DNA from: DASTFY01 sp963769115
GTDB taxonomy: Bacteria > Actinomycetota > Acidimicrobiia > Acidimicrobiales > Ilumatobacteraceae
Assembly: GCA_963769115.1 (NCBI GenBank)
Contig: CAVYKN010000005.1
Location: forward strand, 16,366 to 80,365
DNA length: 64,000 nt
Direction of reading: 5' to 3'
Shown: positions 35,578 to 46,069 of the stretch, in pieces
How the letters are laid out: every line of letters starts with the position of its first letter
Numbering within the stretch: position 1 is the stretch's first letter
The notes under the pieces: model-generated
What the model saw: only the letters and a program-made list of their open reading frames with translations
Database searches by the model: none
Told to the model about the DNA's origin: nothing
Program-made: the position numbers and the translations under genes

Positions 35578-36159
35578 CAGCCCTCCTCCCCCAGTGAGAT
35601 CCCGACCGACACGAGCTCGCCCCGGAGCCGCTTCAGCCCGCTGCGGATGCGGCTCTTCACGGTGCCCTCCGGCTCGCCCAGGCGGGTCGCCACCTCCCGG
35701 TACGTGTACCCGCCGAAGTAGGCCAGCTCGATGGCGGCCCGCTCGCCCTCGGGCAGGCGGTCCATCGACCGGCGGACCTGATCGGCCGTGGCCAGGTCCC
35801 ACACCTCGTGCTCCACGTCGTACCCGCCCTCGGCGGTGCGGCGGGCGTCCTTCTCCTCCCTGGCGCGGCGTGCTCCCTCCGAGCGCAGGAGGTCGACGGC
35901 CCGCCCGTGCGCGTGGGCGAGCAGGTAGCTGCGCAGGCTGCCCCGGGAGGGGTCGAACCGGTCGGGATCGTTCCAGAGGCGCAGGAACACCTCCTGCACG
36001 ATCTCCTCGGCCAGCGCCTGCGCGCCCAGCAAGCCGCCGGGCCAGCCCGAACACGGCGCCGGCGTGGCGGCGGTAGGCCTCGGCCAGTGCCTCCTGGCGG
36101 TAGCGCGCGATGCCGAGCACGAGCGCCGCGTCGGACACGTCGGCGAACGAATCGCGCAC
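35577..36159 (-). CDS. ECF sigma factor, SigK-like (frame broken once)
   Basis: The inferred product has about 193 residues. Region 2 starts ARYRQEALAEAYRRHAGAVF and continues LAEEIVQEVFLRLWNDPDRF. Region 4 has RLPEGERAAIELAYFGGYTY and EPEGTVKSRIRSGLKRLR. Between them the frame changes at about 36036-36042: the coding strand reads CGGCGGCTTGCTGGG, where one T too many separates ARRL from LGAQALAEE. The GTG complementary to 36157-36159 is the likeliest start. It forms a classic pair with the coupled anti-sigma gene. Confidence 0.83.
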
Positions 36160-36263
36160 ACCTGCTGTACGGAGCCGTGGTGCGGGCGGATCATCATGCG
36201 GGATCGCCGCCGGAGCCGGGGTCTCCGAGGTCCGGCGGGCGCGGTCGGCTACCGTCCGCCTCG

Positions 36264-36980
36264 GTGACCTCAACGCGCGACGTCCCGGCGCCGTCCGAAT
36301 GGACCCCGGCCATCCAGATCGCGCCATCGGTCCTCCCGGCGGACATGGCGCGGCTGGGTGAGGAGGTGTCGGCGCTCGAGGCGGCCGGCTGCGACCGGAT
36401 CCAGTGGGACATCATGGACGGCCAGTTCGTCCCCAACCTGACGTTCGGGCCCGACGTGGTACGGGCGGCGAGGGAGCACACGACGCTCCCGTTCGAGGCC
36501 CACCTCATGATCCTGACACCGGACGTGCTCGCCGAGGACTTCGTGTCGGCCGGGTGCGAGCGCCTCATCGTCCACGCCGAGTCCGTCACCCACCTCCACC
36601 GGATGCTGGGGTACGTGCGGTCGTTGGGCGCCACCGCCGGGGTCGCCCTCAGCCCGGCGACGCCCGCGGTGGCCTGCAGCGAGGTGCTCGACCTGGTCGA
36701 CCTGGTGCTGGTGATGACCGTCAATCCGGGCTTCGGCGGCCAGGACTACCTGCCGTCGATGGAGGACAAGATCGCCCGGATCCGGGCGATGGTCGAGGCG
36801 TCCGGCCGCGCCATCGAGATCGAGGTGGACGGCGGGATCAGCGCGGAGACGATCGGTGGCGCGGCGCGTGCCGGGGCCAACGTGTTCGTGGCCGGCACCG
36901 CGCTGTACCGCCACCCCGAGGGGCTCTCGGCCGCCGTCTCCGAGCTCCGGGGCAAGGCCGAAGCGGCCTTCGCCGGCTGA
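36264..36980 (+). CDS. rpe: Ribulose-phosphate 3-epimerase
   Basis: The protein has 238 residues, slightly long because of an 18-residue N-terminal extension. Family features are IAPSVLPADM, the metal-site WDIMDGQFVPNLTFGPD, HLMILTPD, VMTVNPGFGGQDY, and IEIEVDGGISAETI. It interconverts ribulose 5-phosphate and xylulose 5-phosphate in the pentose phosphate pathway. TACCGT at 36250-36255 lies 8 bases before the GTG, consistent with a leaderless transcript diverging from the sigma-factor gene. Confidence 0.92.
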   Translation: MTSTRDVPAPSEWTPAIQIAPSVLPADMARLGEEVSALEAAGCDRIQWDIMDGQFVPNLTFGPDVVRAAREHTTLPFEAHLMILTPDVLAEDFVSAGCERLIVHAESVTHLHRMLGYVRSLGATAGVALSPATPAVACSEVLDLVDLVLVMTVNPGFGGQDYLPSMEDKIARIRAMVEASGRAIEIEVDGGISAETIGGAARAGANVFVAGTALYRHPEGLSAAVSELRGKAEAAFAG

Positions 36981-37028
36981 CCTCGGGGCGGACTTCCCCG
37001 TCCCACCCCCTGCGTACCATCGACCCTC

Positions 37029-40000
37029 GTGGCCTTGGACCTCCTGACCGTCCCCTACGGCGCGGCCGCCGTGGACGCGCTCGCAGGCGAGGTGGCGCGG
37101 GCCAAGGCGGGCGAGCCGCTCCGGCCGGTCACCGTCGTCGTCCCCTCGAACTACGCCGGCGTGGCCACCCGGCGGGCGCTCGCCCGGCGGGGCGGGGTGG
37201 CGGGGCTCACGGTGGTCACGCTGTACCGGCTGGCCGAGCTGCTGGCCGGGCCGGCACTGGCCCGATCGGGCCGCATCCCCGTCTCGTCGCCGGTGGTGTC
37301 GACCGCGGTGAGGACGGCGCTGGCCGAGGAACCGGGTCTCTTCGGACCCGTGGCCGACCAGCCGTCCACGGTGGAGGCGTTGCGCCGCGCCCATCGCGAG
37401 CTGCGGGATCTCGGCCCGGAAGAGCGGAGAATGCTCGGTCAGGATGCACGGTCCGCGGCCGTGCTGGCCATCGACGCCCGCGTCACCGCGCTGCTGCAGG
37501 GGCAGTGGTTCGACGAGACCGACCTGATGGCCGCCGCCGCGGTCGCCGTGGGCCGTGACGCCGCGGACGTCGGACCGCTGGTCGTCTTCCTGCCCCAGGA
37601 CGTGACCAGCCACGGCGCGCTGCTGCTGCGCGCGCTGGCCGAGCACGGTCAGGTCACGGTCCTGCTGGGCGGCACCGGCACGGCGAGCGGGCCCGGGGTT
37701 CGCATCGCGGAGCGGTTGGGCGCTCCCCTCCCGCCGGCCGCCTCTCGGCCGGGTTCCGGTGGGCCGCCGCGCCCCAGCTTCGAGCTGGTGGTCGCTGCAG
37801 ACGAGGACGACGAGGTCCGGGCGGCCGTGCGGAGGGTGCTGCGCGCCGCCGAGGACGGCATCCCGCTGGAGCGGGTGGCGGTGGTGTACGCGCCCGGCGC
37901 GGTGTACGGCCGGCTGCTGGTCGAGCACCTGGAGGCCGCCCGCCTCCCCTGGAACGGGGTGACGGACGTGCCACTGGCCGAGCGGGTCGCCGGCCGCACG
38001 CTGCTGGCCCTGCTGGACGCCGACCTCCCCGTCCTGCGCCGGCGTGACGTGTTCGCGCTGCTGGCCTCGGCCCCGCCGGCCTCCGGCCGGCCGGTGGCCT
38101 CGTGGGAACGGCTGGCCCGGGAGGCCGGCGTCGTCGCCGGGCGGGACCAGTGGGAGCAGCGGCTCGCGGCCCTCGCCGCCGTCGATCGCGACCGCGCCGT
38201 CCCCGCGCCGCGGGGCGAGGAGCCAGGGGCGCGGGCGGACTGGCGGGAGGAGCGAGCCGAGCGAGCCGAAGAACTGGCGCAGTTCGTGGCGATGCTGGCC
38301 GACCTCCTGGAGCCGCCGGCCAGCAGGACCTGGTCGGCGTACGCCGCCTGGTCACGGACGTTGCTGGACCACGTCCTGGGCCCACCGTCGCGACGGTCGG
38401 GATGGCCGGCCGACGAGATCCGCGCCGCGGAGGAGGTCGAGCGGGTGCTGGCCCGCATCGCGCGGCTGGACGCCGTGGCGACACCCCCCGGGCCTGTAGG
38501 ACCTGCGGGGCCCGGGCCGGACCTCGATGACCGCTCCGGCCCGCGGCCCATCGTCGACCGCGCCGTGCTGCGCGCCGCGGTCGACGCGGAGCTGTCCGAC
38601 GGTCTGCGCACCGTGGGGCGCCTCGGCGAAGGCCTCTTCGTCGGGCCCATCCCCTTGGCGGTCGGCATCGAGACCGACCTGGTGATCGTGCTCGGCCTCG
38701 TCGAAGGTGGTCTCCCGGGCGTCCTGACGGAGGACCCGCTCCTCGCCGAGGCCAGCCGCCGCCGCACCGGCGGGGCCCTGCGCACGGCGGCCGACCGGCG
38801 GGCGCTCCTCCACCACCAGCTCTTGGCGGTCGCCGGAGCGGCCCGCGCGACCGTCGTCGCCAGCCGCCCCGCCGCCGAGCTGCGCACGGGCCGGGCGCAC
38901 CCGCCATCGCGCTGGCTGGCCGACCTCCGCGCCGGGGAGCCGCCGGCCCGATCGGTCCGCCACGGTTCGTTCCTCGACGGTCTGGCATCGACGGCGACCG
39001 CCACCGGTCCGCCGGGCTCGGAACAGGAGGCCTCGGTCGCCGAGCTCGCCGCGGTGTGGCGCTCGGGCGCGCCGCTCGAGACCCATCCTCTGGCCGGCAA
39101 CGACGTCCCGCTCCGCCACGCGCTCACCCTCACCCGGGCGCGCCACAGCGACCGCTTCACGCCCTTCGACGGCAACCTGGCCGAGCTCGCCGCCGAAGGG
39201 GTCGACCTCGCCCCCCGGCGTCCCACGGCGCCGACCGCGCTGGAGGCATGGGCCCGCTGCCCGTACGCGTACTTCGTCCGCTACCTGCTCGGCGTGCGGG
39301 AGCCCGACCGGCTCCACGACCTGTTGACCCTCCGGCCGGCCGATCGCGGCATCCTCGTCCATGCCGTGCTGGAGACCGTCGTGACCGCCACCGTCGCCGG
39401 TGGCGGGGTGCCCGGCCCGGGCGAACCCTGGCCGGAGTCGGTCCAGACCGCGCTGCTGGCCGAGCTGGACGCCCGCTGCCGGGCCGCGGAGCAGCGCGGC
39501 ATCGTGGGCGCGCCCCTCCACTGGCGGCAGGAACAGCGACGGTTGCGTCGCCGCCTGGCCGGCTTCCTGACCATGGACCTCGAGGCCCGCACCGCGCTCT
39601 CGGTCACCCCGAGGGTGGCCGAGCTGTCGTTCGGACGGGACACGCCGGTCGAGCTCGCGCTGCCCGGCGGGGAGGTGTTGGCGCTGACCGGCCAGGTCGA
39701 CCGCGTGGACGTCGGCGAGGGGCGGGTGGCGGTCATCGACTACAAGACGGGCCGGTACCGCCCTGAGCCGGGCGAGGCCGAGGACCCGCTCCTCGGAGGG
39801 CGCCGGCTGCAGCTCCCGGTCTACGGCCTGGCCGCCAGCCGCCACCTCGACCTGGAGGACGCGGAGGTCGTGGCCGAGTACTGGTACCTCGACCACCAGC
39901 GGGATCGGTCGCTCCCGCCAGGCGGTCACACTCGACGAGCCCCTGCTGGAGCGGCTGGGCGAGGTGCTGGCGACCATCACCTACGCCATCGGCACCGGGC

Positions 40001-40155
40001 TCTTCGTGCCCCATCCGGACCCACCCGACCCGTGGCGACGGGCCCGCTGCCCGTACTGCGATCCCGACGGCGCCGACACGGCGACGCTCTGGAGCCAGTG
40101 GCAGCACAAGCAGGACGATCCCGCGCTCGCGCCGTACCTGGCCCTGGTGCCGTGA
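37029..40155 (+). CDS. AddB-like PD-(D/E)XK nuclease subunit (frame broken once)
   Basis: The inferred product has about 1041 residues. The N-terminal part resembles the inactive helicase half of AddB: VTVVVPSNYAGVATRRALAR stands where a Walker A would be. The nuclease domain has AVIDYKTGRYRPEPGEAED near residue 905. An iron-sulfur-type cysteine is in WARCPYAYFVRYLLG and further ones in RCPYCDPDG; only three are seen. The frame changes at about 39920-39935, between YLDHQRDRS and AVTLDEPLLERLGEVL. TACCAT lies 8 bases before the GTG start. The stop overlaps the start of the AddA-like gene. Confidence 0.78.
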
Positions 40156-43100
40156 TACGAGCGACGACGCCGGCGACCTGCGGACGCCCTGACCGCTGAT
40201 GCCCTCGCTGACGAAGCGGCCCGCCGCCGCATCGCCACCGACCTCGGGACGACCCTGTTCGTCGCCGCCGGGGCCGGTTCCGGCAAGACGACGCAACTGG
40301 TCGAGCGGGTCGTGGCCCTGGTCCTGGCGGGCACCCCGATGGAGTCGATCGCCGCCATCACCTTCACGGACAAGGCGGCCGACGAGCTGCGCCAGCGGGT
40401 GGCGGCTGCTCTGCGGACCCGGGCCGACACGGGCGATGCGCGACGACGCCGACCGCTGCCGCCGTGCCCTCGACCAGCTCGACCAGGCCGCGCTGTGCAC
40501 GCTCCACGCGTTCGCTCAGCGGATCCTCACCGCGTACCCCGTCGAAGCCGGGCTCCCCCCTGCCGTCACCGTCCTCGACGAGATCGCGTCCGACATCGAC
40601 TTCGAGGAGCGGTTCCAGGTCTTCTACGCCGAGCTGATCGCCCGGCCGGAGCTGGAGCGCACGCTCATGCTGGCCTTGGAGCTGGGCATCACCGCCGAGC
40701 AGCTGCGCAGCGTGGCCGAGCGCCTCGACGACAACTGGGACCTCGTCCGGGTCCGCGACCAGCCCGTCCCCGAGCCGCCACCGCTCGATCTGACCCCGGT
40801 GCTGGCCGCCGGCCGTGACCTGCTGGCCTGCTGCGGTGACGTCGGCCCTGGCGACAACCTGGCCGGCTACGTGCAGGACTGGCTTCCGGGCTGGCTCGAG
40901 CAGGTCGAGTCGGCGATCGCCGACGGCGCCGACGAGCTCGACCTCTTGGATCTCGTGCGGCACAGCGAACCACCCAAGCCCGGCACGTTGGGCGGCAACG
41001 TGTGGAGCAGCACCGATCTACGGCTCGTCGAAGGGAGCACGCGACGCGCTCAAGGGCCTGCTCAACGTCAGGCTTCGAGGGCAGCGCCCTCGGCCCGGTG
41101 ATCGACGCCCTGGTCGAGCCGATCCTCGCCTGCCTGGGCGACGAGCTGGCCCGCTTCACGCTCCAGCAGGCCCGGTCCCGCCGCCGCTCGGGACGGTTGA
41201 CCTTCCACGACCTGTTGGTCCTCTGCCGCGCGGTCGTGCGCAACCCCGAGCACGGTCCGCGCATCCGCCGGGAGCTGGCGCAGCGCTACCAGGCGCTCCT
41301 GCTGGACGAGTACCAGGACACCGATCCGCTGCAGCTCGACATCGTCCGGGCCATCGCCGTGCCCCCCGAGGCGGGCGACGACGGGGCACCGCGCCCGGGC
41401 CAGCTCTTCTTCGTCGGCGATCCCAAGCAGTCGCTGTACCGCTTCCGGAGGGCAGACATCGACCTGTTCCTCCGCACCCCCGGCCTCGTGGACGCGCAGC
41501 CGGTCTCGCTCACCAGCAACTTCCGCTCGACCCCGCCGGTCATCGACTGGATCAACCACGTGTTCGACCAGCTCATCGTCGGCGCGACGGCGGACGACGG
41601 CAGCCGGGCCCAACCGGACTTCGAGGCGCTCTCGCCCCGCCCGACCCCCGACCTGGCGGGGACGCCGGTGTCCGTGCTCGGCGCGGACGCCCATCCGACG
41701 GGGACCCTGGTCGGCGACCTGCGGCAGGCCGAGGCGGTCGACGTGGCCGCGCTGATCGACCGCATCGTGCGGGAGGGCTGGGAGGTACGACCGCACGGCG
41801 ACGGACCGCCCGTCCCCGCCCGGCGGCGTGACATCGCCGTCCTCATCCCCGCCCGGACGGTGCTCGGTCAGCTCGAGACGGCCCTACGGGAGGCCGGCAT
41901 CCCGTACCGCCTCGACACCGGCTCCCTCGTGTACGCGGCCGACGAGGTGCGGACGCTGCTCATGGCCCTCCGGGTGATCGACGACCCCACGGACGACCTC
42001 GCCGTGGTGAGCGTGCTGCGCAGCCCGCTCTACGGCTGCAGCGACGTCGACCTCTACCGTTGGCGGCGCCAGCGGGGCGGGACGTGGAGCGCGCTGGCCC
42101 CCCGGCCGGCGCGCCTGGACGGCGACGATCCGGTGTGGGACGGGCTGGCCGACCTGCGAAAGCGGATCGAGTCCCGCTCGTGGCGGACGCCCAGCGAGCA
42201 GCTCGACGGGCTCGTCCGGGACCGGCGGGTCCTGGAGGCGGCGCTCGCCGGGCCCTCACCGCTCGACGCCTGGCACCGGATCCGCTTCGTGGTCGAGCAG
42301 GCCCGGGCCTGGAGCGACGCCGGAGGCCGCTTCCTGCGGGACTACCTCGACTGGACGAAGCGCCAGACCGGTCTCACGGGCCGCGTGGCGGAGGCCCTTC
42401 TCGACGGGGACGGGCTCGACGACGAGGACGGTCTCGACGCCGACCGCACCGAAGGCCGGCCGGACCGTGAGCTGGCCGACGTCGAGGACGCGGTGCGGGT
42501 GTTGACCGTCCACGGCGCCAAGGGGCTGGAGTTCCCGATCGCCATCGTGTGCGGGTTCAACAGCCCGGGCGGCAATCGGCAGCGGGGGGTGCAGGTCGCG
42601 TTCGGCACCGACGGCCTGACCCTGCGGCTCCGGTCGGGGCTCGAACAGCAGGGCTTCGACGCCACGCGCGCCATCGACGAGCAGATGGACCATCACGAGC
42701 GCATCCGCCTCCTGTACGTGGCCTGCACCCGGGCGCGGGACCACCTGGCGGTGTCGGTCCACCGCGTCGATCCCGGCAAGTCGGACCGGCGGCGGTACAC
42801 CGGCGCGCAGCTCCTCGCTCCATGCGTGGTCCCGGCCGAGCAGCAGGTGGCCCTGACCGACAGCCAGGTGCTCCTTCCTGCGAACACCGAGGGTCCGGCG
42901 CCGCCGCTGGCGGGCGCCGCGACCGCGCCACCCCCTCCGGTGGTGACCGACCTGGCCGCCTGGCGCGCTGCTCGAGCCGAGCTCATCGCCACCGCCCGGC
43001 TCCCCCGTTCGATCTCTGCCACCAGGTTGGCCGCGGAGGCGCTCGGGCCGGACCCGTCCGGCGGCGCCGACGTGCCGGTCGACGTCGCCGTGCACGTCAT

Positions 43101-43833
43101 GGTGGGCGTGACGGTCGACGGCGACGATGACCGGTTCGAGGAGCTGGCAGGCGCGCCGGCGCCCGACGACATCGAGCCGGGCCTGGCCAAGCGCCCGGTG
43201 GACCTGGACCTGCCGGCGTGGCGCCGGGGCCGCTACGGCACCGCCATCGGCCGGGCCGTCCACGGCGTCCTCCAGGTGGTCGATCTCGCCACCGGCGACG
43301 GTCTCGAAGCCCTGGCGAGAGCGCAGGCGGCGGCCGAGGGCATCGACGACGAGTGGGAGCGCATCGCCGGCCTGGCCCGCTCCGCGCTGGCCGCGCCGTG
43401 CGTGGCCGAAGCGGCGTCCCTGCCCCACTGGCGGGAGGTGTACGTCGGGGTGCCCTTCGGCGACACCGTGCTGGAGGGCTACATCGACCTGCTGTACCGC
43501 CGGGCCGACGGCTTGGTCATCGTGGACCACAAGACGGATCGGATCGTGACGACTGACGGCGCCGGGCCCCTCCCGCCGGAGAAGCTGGCCGCCTACCGCC
43601 GCCAGCTCGCGGCCTACGCGGTCGCCGTGGAACGGGCCACGGGCGAGCCCGTCGTCGCCGCGCTCCTCGTGCTCTGCGCGCCGGCGGGCGGGCAGGAGGC
43701 GGTCATCGCCGATCTCCGCGCCGCCATGGACGAGGTGCAGGGCTTGTTGGATCCGGGGCTGCCACCACCGGCGCCGGACGCCGGCCGGCTGTTCGACCCG
43801 GACGGCTACGTCGTGCCCGAACCGCCCGTGTAA
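40152..43833 (+). CDS. AddA-like UvrD-family helicase-nuclease (several frame breaks)
   Basis: The inferred product has about 1220 residues. Helicase motifs in order are VAAGAGSGKTTQLVERV, ITFTDKAADELRQRV, LLLDEYQDTDPLQLDIV, FFVGDPKQSLYRFRRADI, SNFRSTPPV and VLTVHGAKGLEFPIAIV. The C-terminal nuclease has LVIVDHKTDRIV. Frames change near 40160-40190, 40435-40445, about 41035 and about 41070. The likely start is the GTG at 40152 overlapping the AddB-like stop. With the AddB-like protein it should resect double-strand breaks for recombination. The 3' end overlaps the convergent membrane-protein gene by 28 bases. Confidence 0.8.
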
Positions 43834-44525
43834 CGACGGCCCGACAATGGCTCGGTGCGCAGCACCTTGGCCACGAGGTGCTTGAGCGACACGATCAGCA
43901 CGAGCCCGGCCATCACGGCGACCGACGGCACGAGGAACGCCAGCAGCACCTTGTTCCACCGGCCCTTCATCCCCGAGAGCAGTCCGGTGTCGACCGGCGT
44001 CCCGTTGGCCAGGCGGGTGATGATCGGGTCGTCGCCGGGACAGGTGCCGGGGCCGGGCTGGGTCCGGAACGAGGTCCGCAGCTTCGAGTGGAGCTTGCCG
44101 GTCGCCGGATCGACCTGCGCGGCCACGAGATAGGTGGGCCCGATCCGCATGAACCCGGCGTCGTCGACGAAGTCCACATCGATGAGCGGCCCGGCCCAGG
44201 TGCCCGAGACGACCTTGTCGACGTTGAAGCGGAACGTGGGCACCTGGTACGCGGTGATCCGCCCCTCGAACACGATGTAGGGCGGCGGGATCTCGGTGCA
44301 GTTCAGGGGCAGCGTCGATGTGGTCGGCAGCACCTGGGACGGCGGGGGCGCCGTGGGAGGGGGGGTCGGAGGTGCGGTGGCCGCCGGATCGACCGGGGGT
44401 ACGGTCGGCGGCGGCTCCTGCGCGCCGGCGGTCCCGAGGGCGCCGGACAGGCAGGCCACGACGCCGGCCAGCCCGGCCGCGACGGCCGCAGCGATCCACG
44501 CACGCGTTCGACCCGCACCGACCAC
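43806..44525 (-). CDS. Secreted, membrane-anchored protein of unknown function
   Basis: The protein has 239 residues. It begins with a signal peptide (WIAAAVAAGLAGVVACLSGA), followed by a long Pro/Thr/Ala linker (about residues 37-70). A compact extracellular domain follows with cysteines in LNCTEIPPPYIVFEGRITAY and PGTCPGDDPIITRL. A C-terminal membrane helix (LLAFLVPSVAVMAGLVLIVS) and basic tail end the protein. The domain may be disulfide-bonded. I do not recognise the family. Confidence 0.7.
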   Translation of the reverse strand: MVGAGRTRAWIAAAVAAGLAGVVACLSGALGTAGAQEPPPTVPPVDPAATAPPTPPPTAPPPSQVLPTTSTLPLNCTEIPPPYIVFEGRITAYQVPTFRFNVDKVVSGTWAGPLIDVDFVDDAGFMRIGPTYLVAAQVDPATGKLHSKLRTSFRTQPGPGTCPGDDPIITRLANGTPVDTGLLSGMKGRWNKVLLAFLVPSVAVMAGLVLIVSLKHLVAKVLRTEPLSGRRYTGGSGTT

Positions 44526-44592
44526 ACGCTCACCGTAGTCGTGGGGCCCTTCCGAGCCCTGTCATCTCTGCTGCGCCATGCGTCCCAGGTCG

Positions 44593-44615
44593 GATCAGGC
44601 GATCAGGCGATCAGC
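44593..44615. repeat. Short tandem repeat at the crotonase stop codon
   Basis: GATCAGGC occurs at 44593-44600 and 44601-44608 and is followed by a partial third unit GATCAGC (44609-44615) that contains the crotonase stop. It is a small tandem array whose role is unknown. Confidence 0.5.
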
Positions 44616-45390
44616 GGCCCTCGAAGCGGGGATCGCGCTTCTCGACGAACGCCGCGATGGCTTCCGCGGTGTCCCGCGTGCCGAAGTTGACGGTCTGGGC
44701 CGCCCCTTCGTCGTCGAGGGCCTCCTCGAGGGTGACAGCCATGGCGTTGTTGAGCAGGCGCTTGGTCTGGGCCAGCGCGATGGGCGGACCAGTGGCCAGC
44801 TTCGACGCCCAGTCGTCGACGAACGCGTCGAGCTCCCCTGCCGGCACGACCCGGTTGACGAGCCCGAACGACTCGGCCTCCTTGGCCGAGATGATGTCGG
44901 CGAAGAAGGCCAGCTCCTTGGCCTTGTGGAGCCCGATCAGGCGGGGCAGCAACCACGACCCGCCGAAGTCGATGGTGAGCCCACGGCGGGCGAAGATCTC
45001 CGTGAACCGGGCGTCGTCCGAGGCGACGATGAGGTCGCACCCGAACGCCATGTTGGCCCCGGCGCCGGCCGCCACGCCCCCGACCTTGGCGATGGTCGGC
45101 TGCGGGAGCCGGTGCAAGGTGAGGGCCACGTCGCCGACGTGGCGCATGGACGCCAGCTGGTGGCGCTGCCCGACGACGTCGCCGCTCCCCCCGGACAGGT
45201 CGGCACCGGAGCAGAACGCTCCACCGGCCCCGGTGACGACGACGACACGGTCCTCGCCGCTGCCCGAGATCTCACGCAGGGTGGCCAGCAGCTCATCCCA
45301 CATGAGGAGGTTGATGGCGTTCTTCTTCTCCGGACGGTCGAGGGTGATGGTGACGACACCGTCCGCTCTCGTGACCCTGATGGTCTCCAT
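44611..45390 (-). CDS. Enoyl-CoA hydratase/isomerase (crotonase) family protein
   Basis: The protein has 259 residues. Crotonase landmarks are ITLDRPEKKNAINLLMWDEL, the oxyanion-hole segment GAGGAFCSGADLSGG, and KVGGVAAGAGANMAFGCDL. The catalytic-Glu positions read FTEIFARRGLTIDFGGSWLLP, which lacks a clean pair of acidic residues, so isomerase or another activity is possible. The ATG complementary to 45388-45390 is preceded by TATGGT at 7 bases on its strand. The divergent gene encodes a 36-residue membrane protein. Confidence 0.82.
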   Translation of the reverse strand: METIRVTRADGVVTITLDRPEKKNAINLLMWDELLATLREISGSGEDRVVVVTGAGGAFCSGADLSGGSGDVVGQRHQLASMRHVGDVALTLHRLPQPTIAKVGGVAAGAGANMAFGCDLIVASDDARFTEIFARRGLTIDFGGSWLLPRLIGLHKAKELAFFADIISAKEAESFGLVNRVVPAGELDAFVDDWASKLATGPPIALAQTKRLLNNAMAVTLEEALDDEGAAQTVNFGTRDTAEAIAAFVEKRDPRFEGR

Positions 45391-45412
45391 GGGACCGACC
45401 ATAATCACCGCG
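45391..45412. promoter_or_regulatory. 22-base divergent promoter with overlapping -10 elements
   Basis: Only 22 bases separate the crotonase ATG from the plus-strand ATG at 45413. TATGGT (minus strand, 45398-45403) and CATAAT (plus strand, 45400-45405) overlap, each 7 bases from its start codon. Both transcripts would be leaderless, and polymerase binding to the two would be mutually exclusive. Confidence 0.6.
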
Positions 45413-45523
45413 ATGGGCCTGAATCCCTACCGCCCGCAGCGACGCCGGCCGTCGGACATCCTGTTCGTGGTCGCCGGCCTGGCGGTGGCCCTCGCCCTCG
45501 TGCTCTGGGCGTTCCTCGGGTGA
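45413..45523 (+). CDS. 36-residue single-pass membrane protein
   Basis: The peptide begins MGLNPYRPQRRRPSD and continues as one hydrophobic helix (ILFVVAGLAVALALVLWAFL). The basic N-terminus would stay in the cytoplasm. CATAAT 7 bases before the ATG supports a leaderless start. The next small gene begins 7 bases after its stop. Tiny actinobacterial membrane proteins of this form are often left unannotated; function is unknown. Confidence 0.6.
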   Translation: MGLNPYRPQRRRPSDILFVVAGLAVALALVLWAFLG

Positions 45524-45530
45524 CGCTGCG

Positions 45531-45740
45531 GTGACGGGCTTCGCCGCCGACCTCGAGGACGTCGAGGTCCGAACCATGCACCCGTACCAGGCGGCCAAGA
45601 CCTATGTCTGCCCCGGCTGCCACCACGACATCGCCGCCGGGACCGGTCACCTCGTGGTCATCCCCCGCCGCGCCCCCGACCTCCGGCGCCACTGGCACCG
45701 GGCGTGCTGGACCCGGGAGATCAGAACGCGGACTCGATGA
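45531..45740 (+). CDS. Small zinc-binding protein conserved in actinobacteria
   Basis: The protein has 69 residues. After an acidic start the conserved part reads HPYQAAKTYVCPGCHHDIAA, then a TGHLVVIPRRAPDLRRHWH segment and ACW. The CxxC pair, the downstream histidines and the final Cys would hold one zinc. Homologues are often labelled ATP/GTP-binding without evidence. An internal ATG at 45576 is an alternative start. The 3' end overlaps the convergent YraN-type gene by 20 bases. Confidence 0.7.
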   Translation: MTGFAADLEDVEVRTMHPYQAAKTYVCPGCHHDIAAGTGHLVVIPRRAPDLRRHWHRACWTREIRTRTR

Positions 45741-46023
45741 CGCCGGCGACGCGGCCCCGCACCACGCTGGCCACGTCGAAGCGCACGACCGGCCAGGACC
45801 GCCCGTCGGCGGCCAGCCAGAGGGCGGCCAGCCGGCGCAGGCGGGTCTGCTTGGTCGGCGTCACCGCCTCGAACGGCTGCCCGAACGCGTCGCTCGACCG
45901 GCTCTTCACCTCGCAGAAGGCCACCACGCCGTCCCGGGCCACGACGAGGTCGAGCTCGCCTTCGCGCACCCGCCAGTTGCGGGCCAGTACCTCGTAGCCG
46001 CGGCTCTCGTACCAGCGCGCCAC
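45721..46023 (-). CDS. UPF0102 YraN-family putative endonuclease
   Basis: From the GTG at 46021-46023 the product has 100 residues: RWYESRGYEVLARNWRVREG, ELDLVVARDG and VAFCEVKSRSSDAFG. The last two hold the Asp and Glu-Val-Lys residues of a restriction-like nuclease. Homologous sequence (GRRATGAWGEEQ) extends upstream to a CTG at 46066-46068 with no canonical start. The true start is therefore CTG or is masked by a base error. It follows the DUF2469 gene, the usual actinobacterial order. Confidence 0.75.
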   Translation of the reverse strand: MARWYESRGYEVLARNWRVREGELDLVVARDGVVAFCEVKSRSSDAFGQPFEAVTPTKQTRLRRLAALWLAADGRSWPVVRFDVASVVRGRVAGVIESAF

Positions 46024-46069
46024 CTGCTCCTCGCCCCACGCGCCGGTGGCCCGCCGCCCGGCCGTCAGG

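Noticed and set aside
37649..39226. 525-residue minus-strand open frame opposite the AddB-like gene
   Set aside because: Ser/Arg/Pro-rich shadow with no motif, while the plus-strand frame continues to nuclease motifs.
42256..44499. Long minus-strand open frame opposite the AddA-like gene
   Set aside because: Composition is typical of an antisense shadow, and the plus strand carries clear helicase motifs.
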